Below the pieces are notes generated by a model. The model had not been told where the DNA came from, did not search any database, and was given only the letters and a program-made list of their open reading frames with translations. From assembly GCF_024599655.1 (NCBI RefSeq), contig NZ_CP102247.1, positions 3,534,001-3,598,000 of the forward strand: 64,000 bases of DNA, read 5' to 3'. The position numbers were made by a program, and so were the translations under genes. Source of the DNA: Enterobacter asburiae (lineage in GTDB: Bacteria; Pseudomonadota; Gammaproteobacteria; Enterobacterales; Enterobacteriaceae). Shown here one piece after another: positions 17,863 through 24,364 of the stretch; position 1 is the stretch's first letter, and every line of letters begins with the position of its first letter.

Positions 17863-18652
17863 ATTTCTGACAGTGCGGGCACCAGTAAAACGGTCTTGAA
17901 GAGAGCATAATCCTGTCGATAATCCCGCCGCACCGCTCGCACTTTTTCCCCGCCCGATGAAACACCTTAAAGCGGAACAGCGCCCCGTGATACCTATTCT
18001 CATCCACCACGCCGCGCGTGTTGTAGGACAGCCGCGGAATATCCAGCAGGGCGTGGGATAGCGCCTCCAGCTGTTCATCATTCAGCTGAGACGCTTTGTG
18101 CTGTGCCGCCAGTCCGACTTCCCACAGAATTTCTACCCTCAGGTAGTTACCCAGCCCGGCCAGAAAAGCCTGGTCGAGGAACAGACCGGAAAACTGTCGG
18201 TTACGGAATTTAGGTGATAACAGCCGGGCCTTTACGTCGCTTGCTGTCAGGCGCATGTCCAGCACGTCCGGCCCGACCCGCTGCAGAAACGGGTGCGTCA
18301 GCAGCTGCTCTGGCGTTAACATTTCGATATCCGACGCGCTATAGAGCAGGATCGCCTTATCCGCCGTTTGCAGCCTGACGCGCAGCACGCGGGTGGTTTG
18401 CGGCTCCTCGTCCGCCTCCACCACCCGCCAGACGCCGTAGAGCTGGTTATGGCTATATAACGTCAGGTTATGGGAAAAGTGCGTGAGCAAGGCCTTGCCG
18501 CGCGTTTCAATATGGGTCACCGTCTGCCCCACCAGCTGTGATTCAAACGGTTTTAGCTGCGGAAAAGCAAACCAGACATCCGTCAGCGGTTTGCCCTTTA
18601 TCGCCGCCTCCAGGCTATCCGCCGCGCGGCGGATCTCCGGACCTTCTGGCAT
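17861..18652 (-). CDS. nei: Endonuclease VIII, DNA glycosylase/AP lyase
   Basis: Nei (263 residues) excises oxidised pyrimidines and nicks the backbone. After removal of Met the N-terminal proline P2, followed by E3 (PEGPEIRRAAD), is the catalytic nucleophile of the Fpg/Nei family. A helix-two-turn-helix and a C-terminal zinc finger (CERCG ... CPHC) complete the fold. E. coli K-12 has abrB between nei and gltA; it is absent here. nei follows pxpA by 18 bp on the same strand. Confidence 0.97.
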   Translation of the reverse strand: MPEGPEIRRAADSLEAAIKGKPLTDVWFAFPQLKPFESQLVGQTVTHIETRGKALLTHFSHNLTLYSHNQLYGVWRVVEADEEPQTTRVLRVRLQTADKAILLYSASDIEMLTPEQLLTHPFLQRVGPDVLDMRLTASDVKARLLSPKFRNRQFSGLFLDQAFLAGLGNYLRVEILWEVGLAAQHKASQLNDEQLEALSHALLDIPRLSYNTRGVVDENRYHGALFRFKVFHRAGKKCERCGGIIDRIMLSSRPFYWCPHCQK

Positions 18653-18670
18653 ATTATTGTCCTTTCATGA

Positions 18671-19411
18671 TTATTCTGCGCTGACCAGAATGCCCTCTTC
18701 AGAGAACGCCGCCCGCAAGCGGCGCGCGAACTGGAGCGCATGCTCGCCGTCGCCGTGTAAACACACCGTATCGGCCTGCACGTTTGCCAATGTTCCGTCC
18801 ACGGCGGTCACCCGCCCGGCGCGCACCATCTCCAGCGTCTGCGCCAGCGCTTTAGCTTCGTCGGTAATCAGCGCCCCGGCCTGCGTACGTGGAACCAGGC
18901 TGCCGTCCGGCAGGTATCCCCGATCGGCAAACACTTCCTGACGGGTGGTCAGGCCCAGCCGCTGTCCGGCGCGAATAAGCTCGCTGCCCGCAAGGCCTAC
19001 CAGAATCAGCTGCGGATTACAGTCCCGCACCGCGCGGGCAATCGCCTCCGCCAGCGCCGGATCTTTCGCCGCCTGGTTATAGAGCATGCCGTGCGGCTTC
19101 ACGTGGCGCATCACGCCCTTCTCGGCGCGCACCATCGCCTCCAGCGCGCCGATCTGGTAGAGCACCTGAGCGTAGACCGTCTCCGGCGGCAGTTCCATCG
19201 CCGTGCGGCCAAAGTTTTCCCGGTCGGGGAAGCTCGGATGAGCGCCTATCGCGACGCCATTTCTAATGGCATTACGCACGCTCTCCAGCATGGTTTGCGC
19301 ATCGCCCGCGTGAAAGCCACAGGCGATGTTGACCGAGGTGACCAGCGTCATCAGCGCCGCATCGGCGCTGCTGCCCTCCCCCAGATCGGCATTCAGATCA
19401 ATCTTTACCAT
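18671..19411 (-). CDS. pxpA: 5-oxoprolinase subunit A (LamB/YcsF family)
   Basis: PxpA (246 residues) works with PxpB and PxpC to open 5-oxoproline to glutamate using ATP, removing a damage product of glutamine. The family start KIDLNADLGEG and motifs SVNIACGFHAGD and HVKPHGMLYN are intact. A TTG one codon upstream is possible, but the ATG at 19411 with GGAGG four bases away is preferred. Its start lies inside the end of pxpC (14-bp overlap). Confidence 0.95.
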   Translation of the reverse strand: MVKIDLNADLGEGSSADAALMTLVTSVNIACGFHAGDAQTMLESVRNAIRNGVAIGAHPSFPDRENFGRTAMELPPETVYAQVLYQIGALEAMVRAEKGVMRHVKPHGMLYNQAAKDPALAEAIARAVRDCNPQLILVGLAGSELIRAGQRLGLTTRQEVFADRGYLPDGSLVPRTQAGALITDEAKALAQTLEMVRAGRVTAVDGTLANVQADTVCLHGDGEHALQFARRLRAAFSEEGILVSAE

Positions 19412-20330
19412 CAAGCCTCCACGCCAGCTGCTCCAGATAACGCTGCTGATCCTGCCGCGCCTTAAGCGCCTCCTCCAGCGAACACTGCACGAAGTGAATC
19501 GGCTGGCCGAGGGGAATTTGCGCTAGATGGTAGCGATCGGCTTCAATAATGCAGGCAATGCGCGGATAGCCGCCCGTTGTCTGCGCGTCGTTCATTAACA
19601 CGATGGGTTGACCGTTGCCCGGCACCTGAATAACCCCCGGCAATAAACCGTGGGAGAGCAGTTCCCGGTCCGTCGTGCGGGTCAGCGGCTGTCCCTGCAG
19701 GCGGTAGCCCATGCGGTTACTCTGCGGGCTGAGCTTCCACGGCGAGCGCCAGAAGGACTCTTTAGACGCCTCGTCAAACTCATGATATTCCGGCCCCGGT
19801 AAGGCGCGGATCTGGTTTCCCCACAGCAGCTGTTTTACGCCCTGCGTGGTGGAGAAATGGCGCGCGGAGGGCTTGATTGCCAGCCGATCGCCGTCGCGCA
19901 GCAGACGCCCTTCATGACCGCCGATCCCGGCTTTCTGATCGGTACTGGACGAGCCCAGCACCTCCGGCACGTCGATGCCGCCCGCCACCGCGAGATAGCT
20001 ACGTACACCGTGCAAAGGACGCTTTAAGGTCAGACGCTGTCCGGCTTTGGCCCGCAGCCGCCAGCCGGTCCACACCGCTTTGCCGTCCAGCGTCGCGTCA
20101 CACCCTGCGCCGGTTAAGGCAAACCAGGTCTCCTGACTAAACTCAATGACGCACTGGCCGAGCGTAATTTCGAGCGCGGCCGTATTGCCGGGGTTGCCCA
20201 CCAGCACGTTAGCAATCTCCAGCGCAGGCCTGTCCAGCGCGCCACAATAGCTCACGCCAGACTGGCGCATACCAAAGCGGCCCGCATCCTGTACGGAGGT
20301 ATAAAGCCCGGCGCGAATAAGCGTTAACAT
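19398..20330 (-). CDS. pxpC: 5-oxoprolinase subunit C (biotin-dependent carboxyltransferase-like)
   Basis: PxpC (310 residues) is related to the C-terminal half of urea amidolyase/allophanate hydrolase-type proteins. It has the family pattern GRFGMRQSGVSYCGALDRPALEIAN near the N terminus and GYPRIACI near the C terminus. It overlaps pxpB by 7 bp and pxpA by 14 bp, so the three subunits are made as one tightly coupled unit. Confidence 0.95.
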   Translation of the reverse strand: MLTLIRAGLYTSVQDAGRFGMRQSGVSYCGALDRPALEIANVLVGNPGNTAALEITLGQCVIEFSQETWFALTGAGCDATLDGKAVWTGWRLRAKAGQRLTLKRPLHGVRSYLAVAGGIDVPEVLGSSSTDQKAGIGGHEGRLLRDGDRLAIKPSARHFSTTQGVKQLLWGNQIRALPGPEYHEFDEASKESFWRSPWKLSPQSNRMGYRLQGQPLTRTTDRELLSHGLLPGVIQVPGNGQPIVLMNDAQTTGGYPRIACIIEADRYHLAQIPLGQPIHFVQCSLEEALKARQDQQRYLEQLAWRLDGKD

Positions 20331-20980
20331 ACCCCCTCCTTCTGCGGGATAAAGCGAAGGGTATCGCCGGGACGCAGGAGTATCGGCGTCTCCAGCCCCG
20401 GGTCAAATAACGGTGTCGCGGTATGCCCAATAAGCTGCCAGCCGCCAGGCGATGTCAGCGGATAAACGCCGGTCTGCTCGCCGCCGATAGCCACCGTCCC
20501 CGCCGGTACGCTCAGGCGCGGTTCGGCACGGCGTGGCGTATGCAGCTGAGGGGATAATCCCCCCAGATACGGAAATCCGGGCTGAAACCCTAGGAACCAG
20601 ACCACGTAGTCAACCGAGCTGTGCAGCTCAACAACCTGCTTTTCAGTTAATCCGCAGTGATCTGCCACCACGCCGAGATCCGGCCCACCCGTACCGCCAT
20701 AAACGACCGGGATCTCAATGGCACGCGATTCCGGCTCCAGGGCCTCACTCTCTTCCCACCAGCGCTGCAAACGTTCGATAGCATCCAGCGCCAGCGTATG
20801 CGGGCTACGCAGCACCACGGTGATGTTATTCATCCCCGGAATGGCTTCAACCACTTCCGGTAGTTCGACCAGACGCTGTGTTAGCCGCCAGATTCGCTTT
20901 TGCGTGGCAAGGGTCACCGGCGGCTCGAGTTCCAGAACCACTGCCGTTTCTCCCAGAAGATAACAACGCGCTCGCTGCAC
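20324..20980 (-). CDS. pxpB: 5-oxoprolinase subunit B (kinase-inhibitor/KipI family)
   Basis: PxpB (218 residues, E. coli YbgJ length) has the KipI-family motifs IPVVYGGTGGPDL, FLGFQPGFPYLGGL and the C-terminal SPGGWQLIGHT. With PxpC it forms the ATP-dependent 5-oxoprolinase core. It follows ybgI by 14 bp on the same strand. Confidence 0.95.
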   Translation of the reverse strand: MQRARCYLLGETAVVLELEPPVTLATQKRIWRLTQRLVELPEVVEAIPGMNNITVVLRSPHTLALDAIERLQRWWEESEALEPESRAIEIPVVYGGTGGPDLGVVADHCGLTEKQVVELHSSVDYVVWFLGFQPGFPYLGGLSPQLHTPRRAEPRLSVPAGTVAIGGEQTGVYPLTSPGGWQLIGHTATPLFDPGLETPILLRPGDTLRFIPQKEGVC

Positions 20981-20994
20981 TCAGGCACCTCTCA

Positions 20995-21738
20995 TCAGGC
21001 CGGGTTAGGGATATCAATAAAGGTCACATCCAGATCGGTATTTTCCGTCAGCCACTCGCTGAGGGCGCGAATGCCGCCGCGCTCGGTGGCATGATGGCCT
21101 GCCGCGTAAAAATGCAGTCCCTGTTCACGCGCAGAATGGATGGTCTGCTCGGAAACCTCGCCGGTGATAAAAGCATCGACGCCAAAACGCGCGGCGCTGT
21201 CGATAAAGCCCTGGCCGCCCCCGGTACACCAGGCAACACGCTTCACCGTATCCGGACCGGTATCGCCGCTCCACAGCGGGCGACGCCCCAGGCGCGCTTC
21301 AATCCACGAGGCCAGCTCCAGCCCCGGAACCGGCATCGCCAGTTCGCCCCACGGCACCAGCGGCTCAATTTCGCCCATCACGGTAATGCCCAGTAGCTGC
21401 GCCAGCTGGACGTTGTTGCCGAGCTCCGGGTGCGCATCTAGCGGCAGGTGGTAACCGTACAGGTTGATGTCATTCGCCAGCAGCGTTTTCAGGCGGTTGC
21501 GCTTCATCCCGCGAATGATCGGCGATTCGTTTTTCCAGAAGTAACCGTGATGGACAATCACCGCATCGGCGTTCTGCCGAACAGCCTCGTCCAGCAGCGC
21601 CTGGCTTGCCGTCACGCCGGTGATAATTTTTTGCACCGTCTCGCGACCCTCAACCTGGAGCCCGTTCGGGCCGTAATCGCTGAAGGACGTGCTGTTCAGT
21701 TTTTCGTTAATCAGGCTTTCCAGTTCGCTGTTTTTCAT
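20995..21738 (-). CDS. ybgI: NIF3-family dinuclear metal protein YbgI
   Basis: YbgI (247 residues) forms a hexameric toroid with a two-metal site in the E. coli structure. The metal ligands appear in VIVHHGYFW (N-terminal) and AAGHHATERGG (C-terminal). The physiological substrate is not settled; the 'GTP cyclohydrolase' name is an annotation carry-over. The frame is open 25 codons upstream, but MKNSELESLINEKL at 21738 matches the E. coli start and length. E. coli has dtpD between phr and ybgI; here the gap is only 10 bp. Confidence 0.94.
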   Translation of the reverse strand: MKNSELESLINEKLNSTSFSDYGPNGLQVEGRETVQKIITGVTASQALLDEAVRQNADAVIVHHGYFWKNESPIIRGMKRNRLKTLLANDINLYGYHLPLDAHPELGNNVQLAQLLGITVMGEIEPLVPWGELAMPVPGLELASWIEARLGRRPLWSGDTGPDTVKRVAWCTGGGQGFIDSAARFGVDAFITGEVSEQTIHSAREQGLHFYAAGHHATERGGIRALSEWLTENTDLDVTFIDIPNPA

Positions 21739-21748
21739 CATCACTCTC

Positions 21749-23161
21749 TTATGCTTTGCGGGCCGCTTCGTACGCCGCCAGCGTGGCGACACGCGCCTGT
21801 TTATGGTCGACAACCGGACGAGGGTAATCCAGCTTTACACGCTGTTTATCCGCCCACGCCCACGGTTCGTGGATCGCTTTAGCAGGTATACCGCTAAGCT
21901 CAGGCACCCAGCGGCGGATAAACTCGCCGTCCGCATCAAATTTTTGTCCCTGAGTAGTCGGATTAAAAATCCGGAAATAGGGCGCGGCATCGGTGCCGGT
22001 TGAGGCCGCCCACTGCCAGCCGCCGTTATTCGCCGCGAGATCGCCATCGATCAGCTGCGAGATAAAATAGCGCTCTCCGATACGCCAGTCGATAAGCAGA
22101 TCCTTCACCAGGAAGCTGGCGGTAATCATCCGCAGGCGGTTGTGCATCCACCCCGTCTCGTTAAGCTGACGCATGGCGGCATCGACTATCGGATAACCCG
22201 TCTGCCCCGTTTGCCAGGCTTTCAGCAGCCGATCGTTCGTTTGCCACTCCACCTTCTCCGTCCAGTTGATGAAGGGACGATGTTTACATAAATCAGGGTG
22301 ATACGTCATCAGATGGCGGTAGAACTCGCGCCAGATCAGTTCATTCAGCCAGACGGACCCTGCGCCCCCCTCCAGCGCCTGCGGCTGCTCCGCCAGCAGG
22401 CGATGTAAACACTGGCGAGGAGAGATCGCGCCCAGCGCCAGACAGGCCGACAGGCGGCTGGTGCCCTCGATGGCGGGAAAATCCCGACGCGCGTCGTACC
22501 AGGCCGCGTCCTGTTTGCAGAACTGGCGCAGTTGGGCGATAGCCGCTTTCTCGTCGGCGGGGAACAGCGCTTCATCAAACGGCTGCTGAGGGTAATCAAA
22601 CGTCAGTTCAGGGAGGTCCTTTATGGCTTCACCTCGCACGGCAGGCGCGGCAACGCACTCCGGCAGCGCCTCTTTCAGACGCTTGATAAAGGCATTTTTG
22701 AACGGCGTAAAAACTTTATACATCTCGTGGCTGCCGGTCATCACGCTGCCCGGTGCCAGCATCACGCTGTCATCAAACCCTTCGCAGACCACCCCTTCCA
22801 GCAACTTCTCCAGCTGACGGTCGCGCTGCTGCTCGTTGAATTCGTACTGATAGTTGTAAAAAAGACGCGTGACGTTGTGCTGCTTACAGATCTCCTGCAC
22901 CGTCTGCAACTGTGCGGCAAAATCACTCACCTCTTTATAGAGAAGCGGTATGCCTTTTCCGGCGAGCGAGTGCTGCAGGTCGGTCAGATACGCACGCAGC
23001 AAGGCCGCCTGGCGGGGAGCCATATCGTGCTGCCGCCACTGCTCGGGCGTGGCCATAAACAGAGCCAGTACGTTAGCGTCTTTGTCGCGACAGGCCGCCG
23101 CGAGTGCGATGTTGTCATGTACGCGCAGGTCCGCGCGAAACCAAACCAGATGGGTGGGCAT
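21749..23161 (-). CDS. phr: Deoxyribodipyrimidine photolyase
   Basis: Phr (470 residues, E. coli 472) repairs cyclobutane pyrimidine dimers with light using FADH- and a folate antenna. The N-terminal alpha/beta antenna domain starts THLVWFRADLRVHDN. The FAD domain carries EGTSRLSACLALGAISPRQC, WLNELIWREFY and the electron-transfer tryptophan region NNGGWQWAASTGTDA. No defect was found. It probably reads through into ybgI-pxpBCA. Confidence 0.97.
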   Translation of the reverse strand: MPTHLVWFRADLRVHDNIALAAACRDKDANVLALFMATPEQWRQHDMAPRQAALLRAYLTDLQHSLAGKGIPLLYKEVSDFAAQLQTVQEICKQHNVTRLFYNYQYEFNEQQRDRQLEKLLEGVVCEGFDDSVMLAPGSVMTGSHEMYKVFTPFKNAFIKRLKEALPECVAAPAVRGEAIKDLPELTFDYPQQPFDEALFPADEKAAIAQLRQFCKQDAAWYDARRDFPAIEGTSRLSACLALGAISPRQCLHRLLAEQPQALEGGAGSVWLNELIWREFYRHLMTYHPDLCKHRPFINWTEKVEWQTNDRLLKAWQTGQTGYPIVDAAMRQLNETGWMHNRLRMITASFLVKDLLIDWRIGERYFISQLIDGDLAANNGGWQWAASTGTDAAPYFRIFNPTTQGQKFDADGEFIRRWVPELSGIPAKAIHEPWAWADKQRVKLDYPRPVVDHKQARVATLAAYEAARKA

Positions 23162-23261
23162 AAAACTCCAGGCAATTGTCCATTATGTCCATAAGGGCAT
23201 GCCGTAAAAGGAAAAAGCATGCATTGAACTACTTTGCCATGAAGTGTAGACGGGATGAAAT

Positions 23262-23286
23262 AAAAAAGGCCGCTCGAGGCGGCCTT
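23262..23286 (-). terminator. Intrinsic terminator after the 35-residue ORF
   Basis: On the minus strand AAGGCCGC and GCGGCCTT pair around a five-base loop (23266-23273 with 23279-23286), followed by a six-T run (23262-23267). It lies five bases beyond the stop of the small ORF, as expected for a dedicated transcript. Confidence 0.85.
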
Positions 23287-23290
23287 AACG

Positions 23291-23398
23291 CTACTTGTCC
23301 TGCGCTATCGTGGTTAAAGCGACAAACACATTCGGTTCATCGCTCTTTACAACGAGCACGCTGGCGACAATGAACGCGATGCAAAAATAGCGTTTCAT
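23291..23398 (-). CDS. Unrecognised 35-residue hydrophobic peptide, possible type I toxin
   Basis: I do not recognise this peptide. The ATG at 23398 has an AGGGA ribosome site seven bases upstream, and the frame ends in TAG at 23291. Residues 5-17 (FCIAFIVASVLVV) form one short hydrophobic, membrane-like segment after MKRY; the rest is polar at the centre and ends TTIAQDK. A -35/-10 pair (TTACCT, N17, TATGAT) predicts a start near 23541 and a leader of about 143 nt with several hairpins, and a terminator follows the stop closely. Size, hydrophobicity and the divergent RNA with pairing potential resemble type I toxins. It could also be a small membrane regulator or a non-coding transcript. Expression is unproven. 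Confidence 0.5.
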   Translation of the reverse strand: MKRYFCIAFIVASVLVVKSDEPNVFVALTTIAQDK

Positions 23399-23433
23399 TA
23401 TGCGGTCCCTGCAGCTAACCGCTCCACCGTTCA

Positions 23434-23479
23434 CCACCGGTGATAAGTCGGTGGACACAAGCCCGGGTAGGCGGGCTGC
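23434..23479 (-). other. Structured leader with candidate antisense pairing site
   Basis: In the predicted leader of the 35-residue ORF, CCACCG/CGGTGG (23434-23439 with 23449-23454) and AGCCCG/CGGGCT (23460-23465 with 23472-23477) form two hairpins. A third is possible from 23498 to 23540. The stretch 23462-23479 is complementary, in the minus-strand transcript, to 16 nt of the divergent RNA at 23653-23668, forming 10 and 6 base pairs around a two-base bulge. Confidence 0.5.
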
Positions 23480-23547
23480 TTTACGGCTGTAAATACACCT
23501 TTCCCAGGACCGATGCCCATTTGCGAGATGGCGGAAAGGGACGCAGC

Positions 23548-23582
23548 ATCATAATTAACATCCGCTGCAAAGGTAAGATAAT
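23548..23582. promoter_or_regulatory. Overlapping head-on divergent promoters
   Basis: The minus-strand promoter reads TTACCT (plus-strand 23571-23576), 17-bp spacer, TATGAT (23548-23553). The plus-strand promoter reads TTAACA (23555-23560), 16-bp spacer, GATAAT (23577-23582). Each -35 lies beside the other's -10, so two polymerases cannot bind at once. No LexA-type CTG-N10-CAG palindrome was found here. Confidence 0.45.
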
Positions 23583-23588
23583 CGAATA

Positions 23589-23737
23589 AAATTAGGAATT
23601 TATAAAGGCTTCGAGGGATTGCCATCTGCTTACAGGAGGGTATGATAAAAATCCCGGGTAGGGGCTGCAAGACCATCCAACGGACCGCGAATCCCGAGGG
23701 ACAAAAAAACCGCCACATTGCTGTTGGCGGTTTTTTT
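23589..23737 (+). ncRNA. Candidate small RNA divergent from the 35-residue ORF
   Basis: A plus-strand promoter ends at 23582 and a strong terminator ends at 23737, framing an RNA of about 150 nt with no convincing ORF. It carries CCCGGGTAGGGGCTGC at 23653-23668, which can pair with the leader of the divergent peptide mRNA. By analogy with IstR-1 or OrzO it may be the antitoxin RNA. The 5' end is a prediction, and it has not been matched to a known RNA family. Confidence 0.45.
23703..23737. terminator. Bidirectional terminator for ybfA and the candidate RNA
   Basis: CCGCCA (23710-23715) pairs with TGGCGG (23725-23730), extended by seven A's and seven T's. Its T tract works on the plus strand for the candidate RNA and on the minus strand for ybfA, whose stop is 22 bp away. 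Confidence 0.85.
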
Positions 23738-23759
23738 ATTGCTATGTGTAGTCTTCGTA

Positions 23760-23966
23760 TCAGTAGAAATCGCAGGTCGCTTTCTCGGCCTGGTCCATCC
23801 ACACCGGCTTCTCGCTGGTTTTCGCCCAGACGCGGTGCAGATAGCTATAAAAACGTGCACGATCTTTCCAGAACAGCATCACCGGCAGCGCCAGCACACC
23901 AGCCACTACGGCGAAAGTGCGACGCATGAACACGATATGAGCCGGATACTCTTTATAAAGATCCAT
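23760..23966 (-). CDS. ybfA: Small membrane protein YbfA
   Basis: This 68-residue protein matches E. coli YbfA throughout (MDLYKEYP... KPVWMDQAEKAT), including a single hydrophobic segment around residues 14-29. Function is unknown. In E. coli it is divergent from kdpF and induced with envelope stress in some studies. The frame is open 11 codons further upstream, but the ATG at 23966 with the upstream GGGGAGA gives the family length. It is divergent from kdpF with a 308-bp gap. Confidence 0.9.
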   Translation of the reverse strand: MDLYKEYPAHIVFMRRTFAVVAGVLALPVMLFWKDRARFYSYLHRVWAKTSEKPVWMDQAEKATCDFY

Positions 23967-24274
23967 ATTTTCTCCCCTATAGTTGGCCGGAAACGTCATC
24001 CGGAAAATTCAAAATCTGTGACCTGGCTAAAATAATATCGCTTTGTTTGTAATTTTACTACTCATCCGACCACTTATTTTTATCCATTTAGTGAATATTT
24101 ACATTCACGCCGTAATTAAGTTACAAAAAAGTTAACGATTTACTTATCAATAGTTAAATTGTGGACTTTGTCATTTTTATACTTTTTTTACACCCGCCCT
24201 CCCCATTTTTGCGAAATCTTTGCGCCGGAAATCCTACCGTTAGTACAACAACGAAAGTCACCCGGAGGTGGATT
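23967..24274. promoter_or_regulatory. ybfA-kdpF divergent control region
   Basis: This AT-rich 308-bp gap holds the kdp promoter. The 17-bp T-rich KdpE operator known from E. coli is conserved at 24176-24192. It is followed by a TTGCGA -35-like element (24209-24214) and a weak -10 around 24231-24240. A strong ribosome site GGAGGTG (24264-24270) precedes the kdpF GTG. No further ORF was seen. Confidence 0.75.
24176..24192 (+). promoter_or_regulatory. KdpE binding site upstream of kdpFABC
   Basis: The element TTTATAC followed by seven T's and ACA equals the KdpE footprint core reported for the E. coli kdp promoter (from memory). It lies about 20 bp upstream of the -35 region, suited to activation by phosphorylated KdpE at low K+. 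Confidence 0.75.
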
Positions 24275-24364
24275 GTGAGTGCAGGTCTTATTGCCGGCAT
24301 CGTGCTGGTGTTCCTGTTATTGGGTTATCTGGTCTATGCCCTGATTAATGCGGAGGCCTTCTGA
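24275..24364 (+). CDS. kdpF: Potassium-transporting ATPase subunit KdpF
   Basis: KdpF is a 29-residue single-span peptide that stabilises the KdpFABC complex. The start is GTG at 24275, four bases after the ribosome site GGAGGTG. The sequence reads through LLLGYLVYALINAEAF, as in E. coli. A longer upstream frame is open but lacks support. Its stop overlaps the kdpA ATG (TGATG). Confidence 0.95.
   Translation: MSAGLIAGIVLVFLLLGYLVYALINAEAF

Noticed and set aside
23431..23625. 64-codon minus-strand ORF upstream of the 35-residue ORF, starting MAIPRSLYKF
   Set aside because: No purine-rich ribosome site, several rare codons near the start, and it overlaps the predicted promoter and hairpins of the small-peptide transcript. 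The longer 123-codon version also runs through the ybfA terminator.
23642..23929. Plus-strand ORF starting MIKIPGRG after AGGAGGG
   Set aside because: The ribosome-site-like run is only one to two bases from the ATG, and the frame reads through a strong terminator and then antisense through ybfA.
24161..24274. N-terminal extension of KdpF to 67 residues
   Set aside because: It would run through the KdpE operator and promoter; the GTG at 24275 has a strong ribosome site and gives the known 29-residue peptide.
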